From assembly GCA_945875045.1 (NCBI GenBank), contig CAMCIX010000039.1, forward strand, positions 1 to 9,378: a DNA stretch of 9,378 nt, given 5' to 3'. The DNA is from an uncultured Clostridia bacterium. GTDB taxonomy: Bacteria > Bacillota > Clostridia > Oscillospirales > Acutalibacteraceae. Shown here piece by piece: positions 1 through 6,224 of the stretch (its first letter is position 1; the number at the start of each line of letters is the position of its first letter). The notes beneath the pieces are model-generated. The model did no database searches. It saw nothing but the letters and a program-made list of their open reading frames with translations, and was not told where the DNA came from. The translations under genes and the position numbers were made by a program.

Positions 1-872
1 GACATAAAGGAAATCGGAATAATAGAAAGGAATAAGAAAAGCTTTTCGGAAATTCCTATGCTTGCCGAAGCGACAAGCCCCAAAGAATTAAGAATAGCGG
101 TTAATATTAAAAAGGAAACCCTTGTCAAAAAGTCTTGGAGCGCAATAGGAACGCCGGTTTTTAATATTCTGCCGACGGCTCCCCGCGCCTTAAAGCTTTC
201 TTTAGTGATTTTAAAGGGAAGACCGCCCTTTAAAATATAAATTACCGAAAAAATAACGCTTACGGTCTGGGCTAAAACCGTGGCAAGTGCCGCGCCCGCC
301 GCGCCCATTTTGAAAACGCCGACCAAAATTATATCACCGATAATATTTACAACGCAAGCAATGAGAATAAATATAAGCGGCATTTTGGAATTTCCAACGC
401 CTCTGAAAAGACCGCTTATCGCGTTGTAGGCGGAAATAAAAACTACTCCCGCCGCACAAATTCTTATATAAACCGTACCCGCGGCCTTTGCGGATAAGGG
501 TATTTTTAAAAGGTCGAGAGCCTGCGGAGCGAAAAGGGTTAATACTGCGAAAAAGACAAGAGAAATAACTATTAAAAGCTTAGTCATTCCCGCCGATATT
601 TCGCCCGCTCTTTTGCCGTTTCCCGAGCCTATAGCCTGTCCTATAAGTACGGTTACGCCGGTTGTAAGACCTATAATTATCCCCGTTATTCCCTGCATAA
701 GCTGGCTTGCGGTCGCCACCGCCGAAAAATCGGCGGTGGTTCCGTAATGCCCCACAACAATTAAGTCCACTGCGCCGTAAAGCGCCTGCAAAAGCTGTGA
801 AAGCATAAGCGGAAGCGCAAATTTTATAAGCGGCGGTAAAATTCTGCCCTTTAAAAAGGTATTCTCCTGCAT
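1..872 (-). CDS. MATE-family multidrug/Na+ efflux transporter, C-terminus missing (partial)
   Basis: The minus-strand frame is open from an ATG at 872-870 to the left edge, giving 290 complete codons. The family is usually about 450 residues, so roughly the last third is missing. The start is secure: it is the only ATG downstream of the in-frame amidase stop region, with AGGAG seven bases upstream. The N-terminus reads MQENTFLKGRILPPLIKFAL, then PLMLSQLLQALYGAVDLIVV, the classical first MATE helix pair. Further on, residues around 225-250 read GRILKTGVPIALQDFLT, the pseudo-repeat that opens the second six-helix half of MATE proteins. MATE proteins export cationic drugs or metabolites in exchange for Na+ or H+; the substrate cannot be read from sequence. 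The gene starts 21 bases after the amidase stop, so it is probably the second gene of that operon. Confidence 0.9.
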   Translation of the reverse strand, partial: MQENTFLKGRILPPLIKFALPLMLSQLLQALYGAVDLIVVGHYGTTADFSAVATASQLMQGITGIIIGLTTGVTVLIGQAIGSGNGKRAGEISAGMTKLLIVISLVFFAVLTLFAPQALDLLKIPLSAKAAGTVYIRICAAGVVFISAYNAISGLFRGVGNSKMPLIFILIACVVNIIGDIILVGVFKMGAAGAALATVLAQTVSVIFSVIYILKGGLPFKITKESFKARGAVGRILKTGVPIALQDFLTRVSFLILTAILNSLGLVASASIGISEKLFLFLSIIPISFM

Positions 873-893
873 TTTGTTCTCCTGATTATTAAG

Positions 894-2939
894 CTACTGT
901 ATTGATTTGAAATAATCTGCGATACCCCTTGTTATCGCCTTTGCCTTTTGAAGGTTTGCCTCTTCGTTTACAATATTTCCGTAATCGTAGGAATTGGACA
1001 TAAAGCCGTTTTCGGTAAGTACTACGGGGCAATTAGTGGTACGGCACATAAAATAATAATGCCATTTGAATATGAAATCTTTATAAATTGATGTTGAATT
1101 TTGCGTTTGATGATAGATATATTCCGCCGCCTTTGCGGAAAAGGCGTTAAAGTGGTAGGCACCGAAGCCGTTCGGAGATGCCTTGGTATTTGAGTTGTGA
1201 TGTATCGCAAGGCAGAAATCGGGCTTTATGCTTTTAAGCAGGGTTATTTTATCGTCGGTTGAGCTGGTAGAATTATCGCTTCTTGTAAGGTGAACATCGG
1301 CGCCTATGCTTTCAAGCTCTGCCTTGATTTTATTTGCTAAGAAAAGGTTTTGTATAGCTTCGTTGTGATTCTTTGAATCAAAGCCGGGCGCTCCTATATC
1401 TATTCCGCCGTGACCGACGTCGATAAGTATTTTAGCGCCGTCAAGGTTTACGCCGTATTCGCTTTCGTTACTTGTAACGGCTTTGGGATTCAAAAATTCA
1501 AAGCAAAGCTGACCGTTTTCGTTGTAATAGGAGTCCCAGCCGTAAAATGCGCCCTGCTTTTTAAGGAACAACCGTAGGGTTATATCCCTGACAGAAGAGC
1601 CGTCGGCTGTTTTATTTTCTATAATCTGCGCCGACTTAAAGAGCGGATCGTCCTCGGGTATTAATATTTCTCCCGTAAAGACCGTGGCGTAGCAAAAGGT
1701 AATATCAATATAATTATATGTAGCCGAATTTACAAGATAATTCTGTGCGGAGGGATTGACATAGGACTGGGGAAGAAGGTCAAAATAGAACGGAGCCTTC
1801 CAAAGGGTATTAAAGGTAATAACCGTGTGGGAGCCGTTGTTGACATATTCCGCCGCGGCAATCTCGTTATGATCGGGCAGAGTGCCAACGTACTGCCGAA
1901 CTACCGGCTTTTTGCCCTCGCGCGGCTTATCCTGACGTTCAAGATACACGCGGTAGCCCGCGCGGAGAGTGACGTAATTAATATCCTTGTAATTAACATA
2001 GCTTGACGAGCAGTAGTCAAGCGTGCCTTTGGGTAGATAGTTGTTTGTAGGCCTTGACCAGTCTACCGAGCCGTCCTTTAAGGCGGCGTCGGTGACATTT
2101 CCGTCAAAGGTTTCGGCGTTGTATTCTACTATTTCCGCAATATAGCCTGAGCCTACGTTAATATATTTTCCGCCCGTGGGGGTGGCGTTTGGGTCGTAAT
2201 CGATTATGATGTCGCTTTTTTTGCAGGTGATATTGCCCGAGGTAAAGGTCTCGCTTTTGCCTCCGTGCGAGGCGGTAAAGCTGATTTTTCCGAGATTTAG
2301 GTCCTGCGCATTATCCGAGGGAAGATGAAAAACTCCGTTGTAGGAAACAAACTCGCCGGTATCCTCGTCGGAGGGGTTTTCACGCGTAAGGTCTATAGTC
2401 TGTCCGTTAAAGCTCGCCTGAACCGTACTGCCCTTTCTTGCCGAAGTGTTTACAACAACGGTAGAGCCGCTGGGATAGGTCTGCGCTCCCGACGGGGCAA
2501 AGCTGTTAATAATAACATATCTGTATCTTACAGTGTAGGTTTTGGTTTCGCCCTTGTGCGCAAAGCTAAAGCTGTTTTTTCCGACATTAAGCTCGGTCTG
2601 GTAGGCGAAAACGCCGTCCTCCCCACGCGGGATTTCCGCGCCGTTAACCGTAAGCGGCTCGGCGGGATCGCTGGTTCCCGTAAAGGTAAAGACAGGGTCG
2701 GTGACCGTTAAGGAGGTCTTTGCGGGCGAGGATATTACAAGCCTTATGCCGTTATCTACAGGCTCGTCAGAGGAAACAGGCTCTTCGGAAGCTTCCGGAG
2801 CGGCAGGGAGGGAATATACATAGTTGGGTTCGGATGCAGATTCGGTCTGCTCTTTTGTGCGGCAGGAGCAAAGAAATAAGGAAAAAGCGAGCGTAATCGC
2901 TAAAAAGCATAAAAGCGGTTTTTTATTAATGTATTTCAT
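894..2939 (-). CDS. Lipoprotein N-acetylmuramoyl-L-alanine amidase (Amidase_3) with long Ig-like N-terminal region
   Basis: A 681-residue surface enzyme that would cleave the amide bond between N-acetylmuramic acid and L-alanine in peptidoglycan. Residues 1-26 are a lipoprotein signal ending in lipobox LCSC, with Cys26 as the likely lipidated residue. Residues 27-62 are an acidic, Ser/Pro/Glu-rich linker. About 65-235 look like two beta-rich Ig-like modules (ISSPAKTSLTVTDPVFTFTG; then a second with GSTVVVNTSARKGSTV). About 236-500 I do not recognise. Residues 503-681 are the Amidase_3 domain: DVGHGGIDIGA (His510), NHNEA (Glu527), IHHN (His580) as zinc ligands, and VVLTENGFMSN with catalytic Glu643, so it should be active. 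ATG at 2939 has AGGAG seven bases upstream; the stop is TAG. A sigma-A promoter lies at 3043-3015. The gene probably shares a transcript with the MATE gene. Roles in division, growth or spore cortex remodelling are all possible. Confidence 0.93.
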   Translation of the reverse strand: MKYINKKPLLCFLAITLAFSLFLCSCRTKEQTESASEPNYVYSLPAAPEASEEPVSSDEPVDNGIRLVISSPAKTSLTVTDPVFTFTGTSDPAEPLTVNGAEIPRGEDGVFAYQTELNVGKNSFSFAHKGETKTYTVRYRYVIINSFAPSGAQTYPSGSTVVVNTSARKGSTVQASFNGQTIDLTRENPSDEDTGEFVSYNGVFHLPSDNAQDLNLGKISFTASHGGKSETFTSGNITCKKSDIIIDYDPNATPTGGKYINVGSGYIAEIVEYNAETFDGNVTDAALKDGSVDWSRPTNNYLPKGTLDYCSSSYVNYKDINYVTLRAGYRVYLERQDKPREGKKPVVRQYVGTLPDHNEIAAAEYVNNGSHTVITFNTLWKAPFYFDLLPQSYVNPSAQNYLVNSATYNYIDITFCYATVFTGEILIPEDDPLFKSAQIIENKTADGSSVRDITLRLFLKKQGAFYGWDSYYNENGQLCFEFLNPKAVTSNESEYGVNLDGAKILIDVGHGGIDIGAPGFDSKNHNEAIQNLFLANKIKAELESIGADVHLTRSDNSTSSTDDKITLLKSIKPDFCLAIHHNSNTKASPNGFGAYHFNAFSAKAAEYIYHQTQNSTSIYKDFIFKWHYYFMCRTTNCPVVLTENGFMSNSYDYGNIVNEEANLQKAKAITRGIADYFKSIQ

Positions 2940-2985
2940 AATTTACTCCTTTTCGCTGTTTTGTATTCCATTTTTCAGCGTTCTT

Positions 2986-2994
2986 TGGTATAAT
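2986..2994 (+). promoter_or_regulatory. Extended -10 promoter candidate for thiN
   Basis: TGGTATAAT is a perfect -10 hexamer (2989-2994) preceded by the TGn extension, which can compensate for a poor -35. No good -35 exists at 16-18 bases upstream. Initiation near 3001 would give a leader of about 90 bases before thiN. The leader contains an AT-rich inverted repeat, 3032-3040 with 3055-3063. I see no TPP riboswitch in it. Confidence 0.5.
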
Positions 2995-3014
2995 ACATAT
3001 GTAAGACTTAGATT

Positions 3015-3043
3015 ATTATAATAAAACAGCTTTACATTTTCAA
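3015..3043 (-). promoter_or_regulatory. Sigma-A promoter of the amidase-MATE operon
   Basis: On the minus strand, -35 TTGAAA (3043-3038) and -10 TATAAT (3020-3015) are separated by exactly 17 bases. That is five of six and six of six matches to consensus with ideal spacing. The start point would be near 3008, giving a leader of about 70 bases before the amidase ATG at 2939. It overlaps the leader of the divergent thiN gene. Confidence 0.78.
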
Positions 3044-3092
3044 GACGAAAAAGAAAAATGTAATATACTGTAATATTTACGGGAGGAAACAT

Positions 3093-3764
3093 ATGGGAAT
3101 TTGTTATATTTTCGGAGCGGGAGAGGGACTGCCCGAAACTTTTATAAAAAAGGAGGACGACCTTGTAATAGCGGCGGACGCGGGCTTAAGCAGTCTTAAA
3201 AAGCTTGGCGTTAAGCCCAACATTGCGGTAGGGGATTTTGATTCCTTGGGATTTCTGCCCGTTTGCAAGGAGGTTATAAAACACCCTGTAATGAAGGACG
3301 ATACCGATATGCTCCTTGCCGTTAAAACGGGTTTCGAGCGCGGTTATTCGCGATTTATGCTTTTCGGCGGTGCGGGAGGAAGACCCGACCATACATTTGC
3401 AAATTACCAAACCTTAACATATATAGCCGAGCGCGGCGGAATAGGATTCCTTAACTTAAACGGCTTTACCGCCGCCGTGATAGTCGACGGAGGGCTTGAA
3501 TTTTCAAGCGGAGCAAGGGGTGAGATTTCTGTTTTTTCGTTAAGTGAAAAAGCGTCGGGAGTTACTCTTAAGGGACTTCTTTATCCCCTTGAAAACGCCG
3601 AGCTTTCATACGGATTTCCTTTAGGAGTAAGCAATGAATTTACAAAAGAGGCGGCGAGCGTTGAGGTTGCCGACGGAACCGTTCTTGTTATATGGAGGGG
3701 AGAGGTTTCGTTTGTTACCGCCGCATATGTCACGCGGGAAGAAAAACATATTGCGCTGATATAG
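3093..3764 (+). CDS. thiN: Thiamine pyrophosphokinase
   Basis: A cytoplasmic 223-residue enzyme transferring pyrophosphate from ATP to thiamine, giving thiamine diphosphate and AMP. This is the last step for organisms that salvage thiamine. Family motifs are all in place and in order: ADAG (28-31), VGDFDS (46-51), MKDDTD (67-72), FGGAGGRPDH (91-100) and GVSNE (178-182), covering the nucleotide- and thiamine-binding parts of the two TPK domains. Length is close to Bacillus subtilis ThiN (about 214). The ATG at 3093 follows GGGAGG with a short, good spacing. The gene appears monocistronic: the next gene begins 128 bases later with its own promoter. It is often found in Clostridia next to rpe/rsgA, which are not here. 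No frameshift or missing key residue is seen. Confidence 0.93.
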   Translation: MGICYIFGAGEGLPETFIKKEDDLVIAADAGLSSLKKLGVKPNIAVGDFDSLGFLPVCKEVIKHPVMKDDTDMLLAVKTGFERGYSRFMLFGGAGGRPDHTFANYQTLTYIAERGGIGFLNLNGFTAAVIVDGGLEFSSGARGEISVFSLSEKASGVTLKGLLYPLENAELSYGFPLGVSNEFTKEAASVEVADGTVLVIWRGEVSFVTAAYVTREEKHIALI

Positions 3765-3832
3765 CATATTGCAAAGAAAATGGGCTTTATTTCACATTTT
3801 GGTAAAAAATTTAAAAAATTATAATTTTTTGC

Positions 3833-3861
3833 TTGACTTTTCGGGTAGAGTAATGTATTAT
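3833..3861 (+). promoter_or_regulatory. Sigma-A promoter with AT-rich upstream element, for the sigma factor gene
   Basis: -35 TTGACT (3833-3838), a 17-base spacer and -10 TATTAT (3856-3861) give a start near 3868 and a very short leader of about 25 bases. Directly upstream lies a perfect 18-base A/T palindrome (3813-3830), placed where an UP element would contact the RNA polymerase alpha subunit. The combination predicts a strong promoter. Confidence 0.75.
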
Positions 3862-3892
3862 AATTAGCAAGAAACACTATGGCGGAACGGTA

Positions 3893-4456
3893 ATGAGTAA
3901 AGATTTTGTCGAAAATTACGAAAACCTGTCGAACGAAGAAATTGTAAGTCGTATAAACGGCGGCGATTTCGAGCTTTTGAAGGTTATTATCGAGCGATTT
4001 CTTCCTCAGATTCATTTTTATGCAGATAGGTACTGCGCCCAAAGCGAGCGGGAGGACGCGGTTCAGGAGGCTACATACGCCCTTTATTCTGCGGTCAAGA
4101 ATTATGACGCGCAAAAGTCCTCCTTTTCCACCTTTGCCGCCCTTTGCATTAAGCGTTCTGTAATTTCCTCGGCAAAAAGGCTTAAGAACCGTAAAAAAAT
4201 TCCGGACGAGCTTTTGTCGCCGATTGACGAGGTTGAAATTACCGATTCTAACAGTCCCGAAAAAATTTTTTTCGACAGGGAAAGCTACAAGAACCTGACC
4301 GACAGCATAAGGCTTGAGCTGTCACGACTTGAATACAGCGTTTTACAGCTTTTTCTTTCGGGGAAAAGGTACATAGAGATTGCCGATGCGCTCGGTATTT
4401 CTGAAAAGTCCGTAAACAATGCGCTTTTGCGCATAAGAAGAAAATTAAAAAAATAA
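3893..4456 (+). CDS. Sigma-70 family RNA polymerase sigma factor, SigH-like
   Basis: A 187-residue alternative sigma factor that would direct RNA polymerase to a specific promoter set. Region 2 spans roughly residues 25-100: REDAVQEATYALYSAVKNYD (53-72) is the core-binding and -10 recognition segment, followed by FAALCIKRSVISSAKR (81-96). The latter closely resembles the FAELCITRQIITAIK stretch of sporulation sigma-H. Region 4 (about 140-187) contains the helix-turn-helix YIEIADALGISEKSVNNALL and a basic tail, for the -35 element. No region 1.1 or region 3 is visible. It is slightly shorter than Bacillus SigH (218). The start at 3893 is the first ATG in frame; its ribosome site is weak (GGCGG), so translation may be limited or regulated. 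The zinc-ribbon gene downstream probably shares the transcript. Whether it is the true SigH orthologue or a SigH-like paralogue cannot be decided here. Confidence 0.88.
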   Translation: MSKDFVENYENLSNEEIVSRINGGDFELLKVIIERFLPQIHFYADRYCAQSEREDAVQEATYALYSAVKNYDAQKSSFSTFAALCIKRSVISSAKRLKNRKKIPDELLSPIDEVEITDSNSPEKIFFDRESYKNLTDSIRLELSRLEYSVLQLFLSGKRYIEIADALGISEKSVNNALLRIRRKLKK

Positions 4457-4457
4457 A

Positions 4458-4471
4458 GCGCCTGACGGCGC
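4458..4471 (+). other. Short GC-rich hairpin just after the sigma factor stop
   Basis: GCGCC and GGCGC form a five-base stem around the loop TGAC, beginning two bases after the stop codon. No T-run follows, so it is not a standard intrinsic terminator. Bases 4464-4468 (GACGG) could instead pair with CCGTC at 4533-4537 in the next element, so the two structures may be alternatives. Confidence 0.45.
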
Positions 4472-4479
4472 AAAGATAT

Positions 4480-4544
4480 GCCCATGTAGCTTAAAAAAGC
4501 AGAGCGTTGATAACAAAGATGTCGGTGCGATTCCGTCCGGGGCT
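4480..4544 (+). ncRNA. tRNA-like structured element without an anticodon arm (unidentified leader RNA or tRNA remnant)
   Basis: The sequence reads like a tRNA with pieces missing. An acceptor-like pairing GCCC/GGGC joins 4480-4483 to 4540-4543. A D-arm-like segment, GCTT with GAGC (4489-4492, 4502-4505), follows TA. A T-arm-like hairpin has a seven-base loop TGCGATT (4526-4532) on stems GTCGG/CCGTC, four of five paired. Only 15 bases separate the D and T arms, where a tRNA needs about 23, and these form at best TTG-ATAA-CAA. No CCA follows and the outer acceptor pairs mismatch, so it is not a normal tRNA gene. GGTGCGATTCCG also resembles a segment of cobalamin riboswitches, but the rest of that fold is absent. 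It precedes the zinc-ribbon gene by 27 bases and could regulate it. Confidence 0.35.
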
Positions 4545-4571
4545 AAAAAACAACCGAGAGAGGTAGAAAAA

Positions 4572-4859
4572 ATGTTTGAAGACAAGACGTTAGTTTGCAA
4601 AGATTGCGGAGAGGAGTTCGTATTTTCTGCAAGAGAACAGGAGTTTTACGAATCCAAAGGCTTTGTGAACGAACCGCAGCGCTGTAAGCCCTGCCGCGAC
4701 AAGCGCAAAAATGCGGGAAGAGCCCCGAGAGAGATGCACGAAGCGGTTTGCGCCGCCTGCGGAGGAGTTGCTAAGATTCCGTTTGTACCGCGCGACGACC
4801 GCCCTGTATACTGCAGTGAGTGCTTCGCAAAGATGAAGGAAGAAGAAACAGCTGAATAA
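4572..4859 (+). CDS. Double zinc-ribbon protein (zf-trcl plus CxxC-x17-CxxC domain)
   Basis: A 95-residue protein with eight cysteines in four CxxC pairs. The first ribbon, residues 9-42, has CKDCG (9-13), the family signature EQEFYESKGFVNEP (22-35) and RCKPCR (37-42), matching the zf-trcl probable zinc-ribbon domain. A basic linker (43-53) leads to the second ribbon: CAACG (60-64), IPFVPRDDRPVYC (69-81) and CSEC (81-84), the widespread CxxC-x17-CxxC type. Each ribbon should hold one zinc ion. The tail is acidic (KEEETAE). Functions of these families are not established; nucleic-acid or ribosome binding is a guess. The ATG at 4572 follows a GAGAGAGG ribosome site. No separate promoter is evident in the 115 bases after the sigma factor, so co-transcription is likely, and an intrinsic terminator follows. 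Confidence 0.88.
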   Translation: MFEDKTLVCKDCGEEFVFSAREQEFYESKGFVNEPQRCKPCRDKRKNAGRAPREMHEAVCAACGGVAKIPFVPRDDRPVYCSECFAKMKEEETAE

Positions 4860-4875
4860 TATTACTTAAATTTTA

Positions 4876-4911
4876 AGCCGTGCATTGCATTTAGCAGTGC
4901 GCGGCTTTTTT
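4876..4911 (+). terminator. Rho-independent terminator after the sigma/zinc-ribbon unit
   Basis: A 13-base stem, AGCCGTGCATTGC (4876-4888) with GCAGTGCGCGGCT (4894-4906), contains two G-T wobbles and closes a five-base ATTTA loop. It is followed by a run of T to 4911. It sits 17 bases after the zinc-ribbon stop and separates that unit from the mgl operon. Confidence 0.9.
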
Positions 4912-5032
4912 CGCTTATTTTACGGTACAATTTTTTACTGCAAAGGTTAAATAATTTCCATTGTTGGCAAGATTTTAATATATTATTCTTGTTAAGTGAT
5001 AATATTTTATACATTCTAAATAAAAAACTGTA

Positions 5033-5061
5033 TTTCAATTACCTAATCATATTGCTATAAT
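5033..5061 (+). promoter_or_regulatory. Promoter of the mgl operon
   Basis: TATAAT at 5056-5061 is overlapped by a second perfect TATAAT at 5061-5066; TTTCAA at 5033-5038 lies 17 bases upstream of the first. The -35 match is weak, which fits a promoter needing an activator, or use of both -10 boxes. The rest of the gap 4912-5055 is AT-rich and contains an imperfect inverted repeat, CAAGA...TCTTG (4968-4991), of unknown meaning. I see no convincing catabolite-repression (cre) site. Confidence 0.6.
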
Positions 5062-5068
5062 ATAATCG

Positions 5069-5084
5069 ACGACAAAAAGGTCGT
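5069..5084 (+). other. 5'-end hairpin in the mglB leader
   Basis: ACGAC and GTCGT form a five-base stem around AAAAAG, almost at the predicted transcript start and just ahead of the strong ribosome site AAGGAGGT (5091-5098). Hairpins at the extreme 5' end commonly protect messages from degradation; that role here is inferred. Confidence 0.4.
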
Positions 5085-5105
5085 AAAAATAAGGAGGTAT
5101 TTGAA

Positions 5106-6173
5106 ATGAAAAAGTTATTGGCAACTATTCTGGCACTCTGCTTTGTTTTGGGTCTTACCGCCTGCGGCGGTTCAGGCTCGGGCTCTACAGGCGGAGAGGT
5201 ATCGGTATTCTATTATACGTACAGCGATACCTACATTTCATCTGTTCGCTCGGCAATGGATAAGCTTTTGACCGAAGCGGGTCTTAAATATCAGAACTAT
5301 GACGCGAACGGCAACCAGACCACCCAGACCGAGCAGGTTACTACCGCTCTCGCTAAAGGCTCTAAGCTTCTTATCGTAAATGTTGTTGACACAGGCTCAA
5401 ACGACGCCGCTCAGAACATTATCGACCAGGCTAAGGCTAAAAATGTTCCTGTAATCTTCTTCAACCGCTCTGTTGAGGAATCGGTTGTAAGCAGTTATGA
5501 CAAGTGCGTATTCGTAGGCACCGACTACGAAATGGCGGGTCATATGCAGGGACAGATGATAGGCGAGTATCTCGTTAAGAACTTCGACAAGGTTGACCTT
5601 AACGGCGACGGCAAAATCAGCTACGTTATGTTTAAGGGTCAGGAGGGCAATATGGAGGCTATCGCCCGTACGCAGTTCGGTGTTGAGGACGCAGATAAGG
5701 TTCTTACCGAAGCGGGCAAGGCAAAGCTCGAATTCTACGACGCTTCCAACACCAAGAAATACCTTGTTGACCAGAACGGTCAGTGGTCTTCTGCGGCGGC
5801 AACCGATTATATGAACACCCTTCTTTCGCAGTACAGTGAGGCTAACAAGAATATGGTAGAGCTTGTTATCGCCAACAACGACGAGATGGCGTTAGGCGCT
5901 GTTTCCGCACTCCAGACCGCGGGCTACAACAAGGACGGCGCTAAGGTTATCCCCGTATTCGGCGTTGACGCTACAGACGCGGCTAAGGGCGCTATCGGCA
6001 AGGGCGCTATGATTGGTACAATCAAGCAGGACGCCGACGGAATGGCAAAGGCTATTACCACTATCGGACAGAACTATATGAACGACAAGGAAGTTTTTGA
6101 GGGCGTTGACAGCGAAAACGTTGTAGGCACCTGGAGAGTAAACATTCCTTACGGCGTATACACAGGCGAATAA
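5106..6173 (+). CDS. mglB: Galactose/methyl-galactoside ABC transporter substrate-binding lipoprotein
   Basis: A 355-residue extracellular lipoprotein that captures a hexose for the MglAC importer. Signal peptide with lipobox LTAC, lipidated Cys20; the Gly/Ser linker follows. Periplasmic-binding-protein fold throughout. DLNGDGKIS (164-172) is the EF-hand-like calcium loop of E. coli MglB, and the remote calcium ligand Glu205 is matched by Glu252. Aligning by eye with E. coli galactose-binding protein, conserved ligand contacts are Asp41 (D14), Asn120 (N91), Arg188 (R158), Trp227 (W183), Asn258 (N211) and Asp288 (D236). Three differ: Asn182 for His152, Glu184 for Asp154 and Gln308 for Asn256, and Tyr43 replaces Phe16. 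A short insertion precedes Trp227. The ligand may therefore not be plain galactose/glucose. The start has a near-perfect AAGGAGGT site. It is first in the operon and its codons look optimised, as expected for an abundant protein. Confidence 0.9.
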   Translation: MKKLLATILALCFVLGLTACGGSGSGSTGGEVSVFYYTYSDTYISSVRSAMDKLLTEAGLKYQNYDANGNQTTQTEQVTTALAKGSKLLIVNVVDTGSNDAAQNIIDQAKAKNVPVIFFNRSVEESVVSSYDKCVFVGTDYEMAGHMQGQMIGEYLVKNFDKVDLNGDGKISYVMFKGQEGNMEAIARTQFGVEDADKVLTEAGKAKLEFYDASNTKKYLVDQNGQWSSAAATDYMNTLLSQYSEANKNMVELVIANNDEMALGAVSALQTAGYNKDGAKVIPVFGVDATDAAKGAIGKGAMIGTIKQDADGMAKAITTIGQNYMNDKEVFEGVDSENVVGTWRVNIPYGVYTGE

Positions 6174-6224
6174 TTATAAACATATTTAATTATTGGGTAT
6201 GCCGCACGTTCTACAGACTAAACT

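Noticed and set aside
58..240. 60-residue plus-strand ORF
   Set aside because: It lies antisense to the MATE gene, whose frame is continuously open and encodes recognisable MATE motifs; it has no ribosome site.
2325..2711. 128-residue plus-strand ORF inside the amidase gene
   Set aside because: Antisense shadow of the amidase Ig-like region with no ribosome site and no recognisable domain.
3001..3092. Possible TPP riboswitch in the thiN leader
   Set aside because: The leader is too short and too AT-rich and lacks the CTGAGA and thiamine-box sequences.
3813..3830. A/T palindrome as terminator of thiN
   Set aside because: The stem has no G or C pair and abuts the -35 of the next promoter; an UP element is a better reading.
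3581..4114. 177-residue minus-strand ORF across the end of thiN and start of the sigma gene
   Set aside because: It spans two genes and a strong promoter on the other strand, and its translation of AT-rich DNA shows no domain.
4458..4471. Hairpin as terminator of the sigma factor gene
   Set aside because: Only five pairs and no T-run follow; the real terminator is at 4876-4911.
4480..4545. Functional tRNA gene
   Set aside because: The anticodon arm is missing, acceptor pairing breaks after four pairs, the conserved D-loop GG and T-loop TTC are changed, and no CCA follows.
4912..5105. Catabolite-repression (cre) site upstream of mglB
   Set aside because: No sequence close to TGWAANCGNTNWCA was found.
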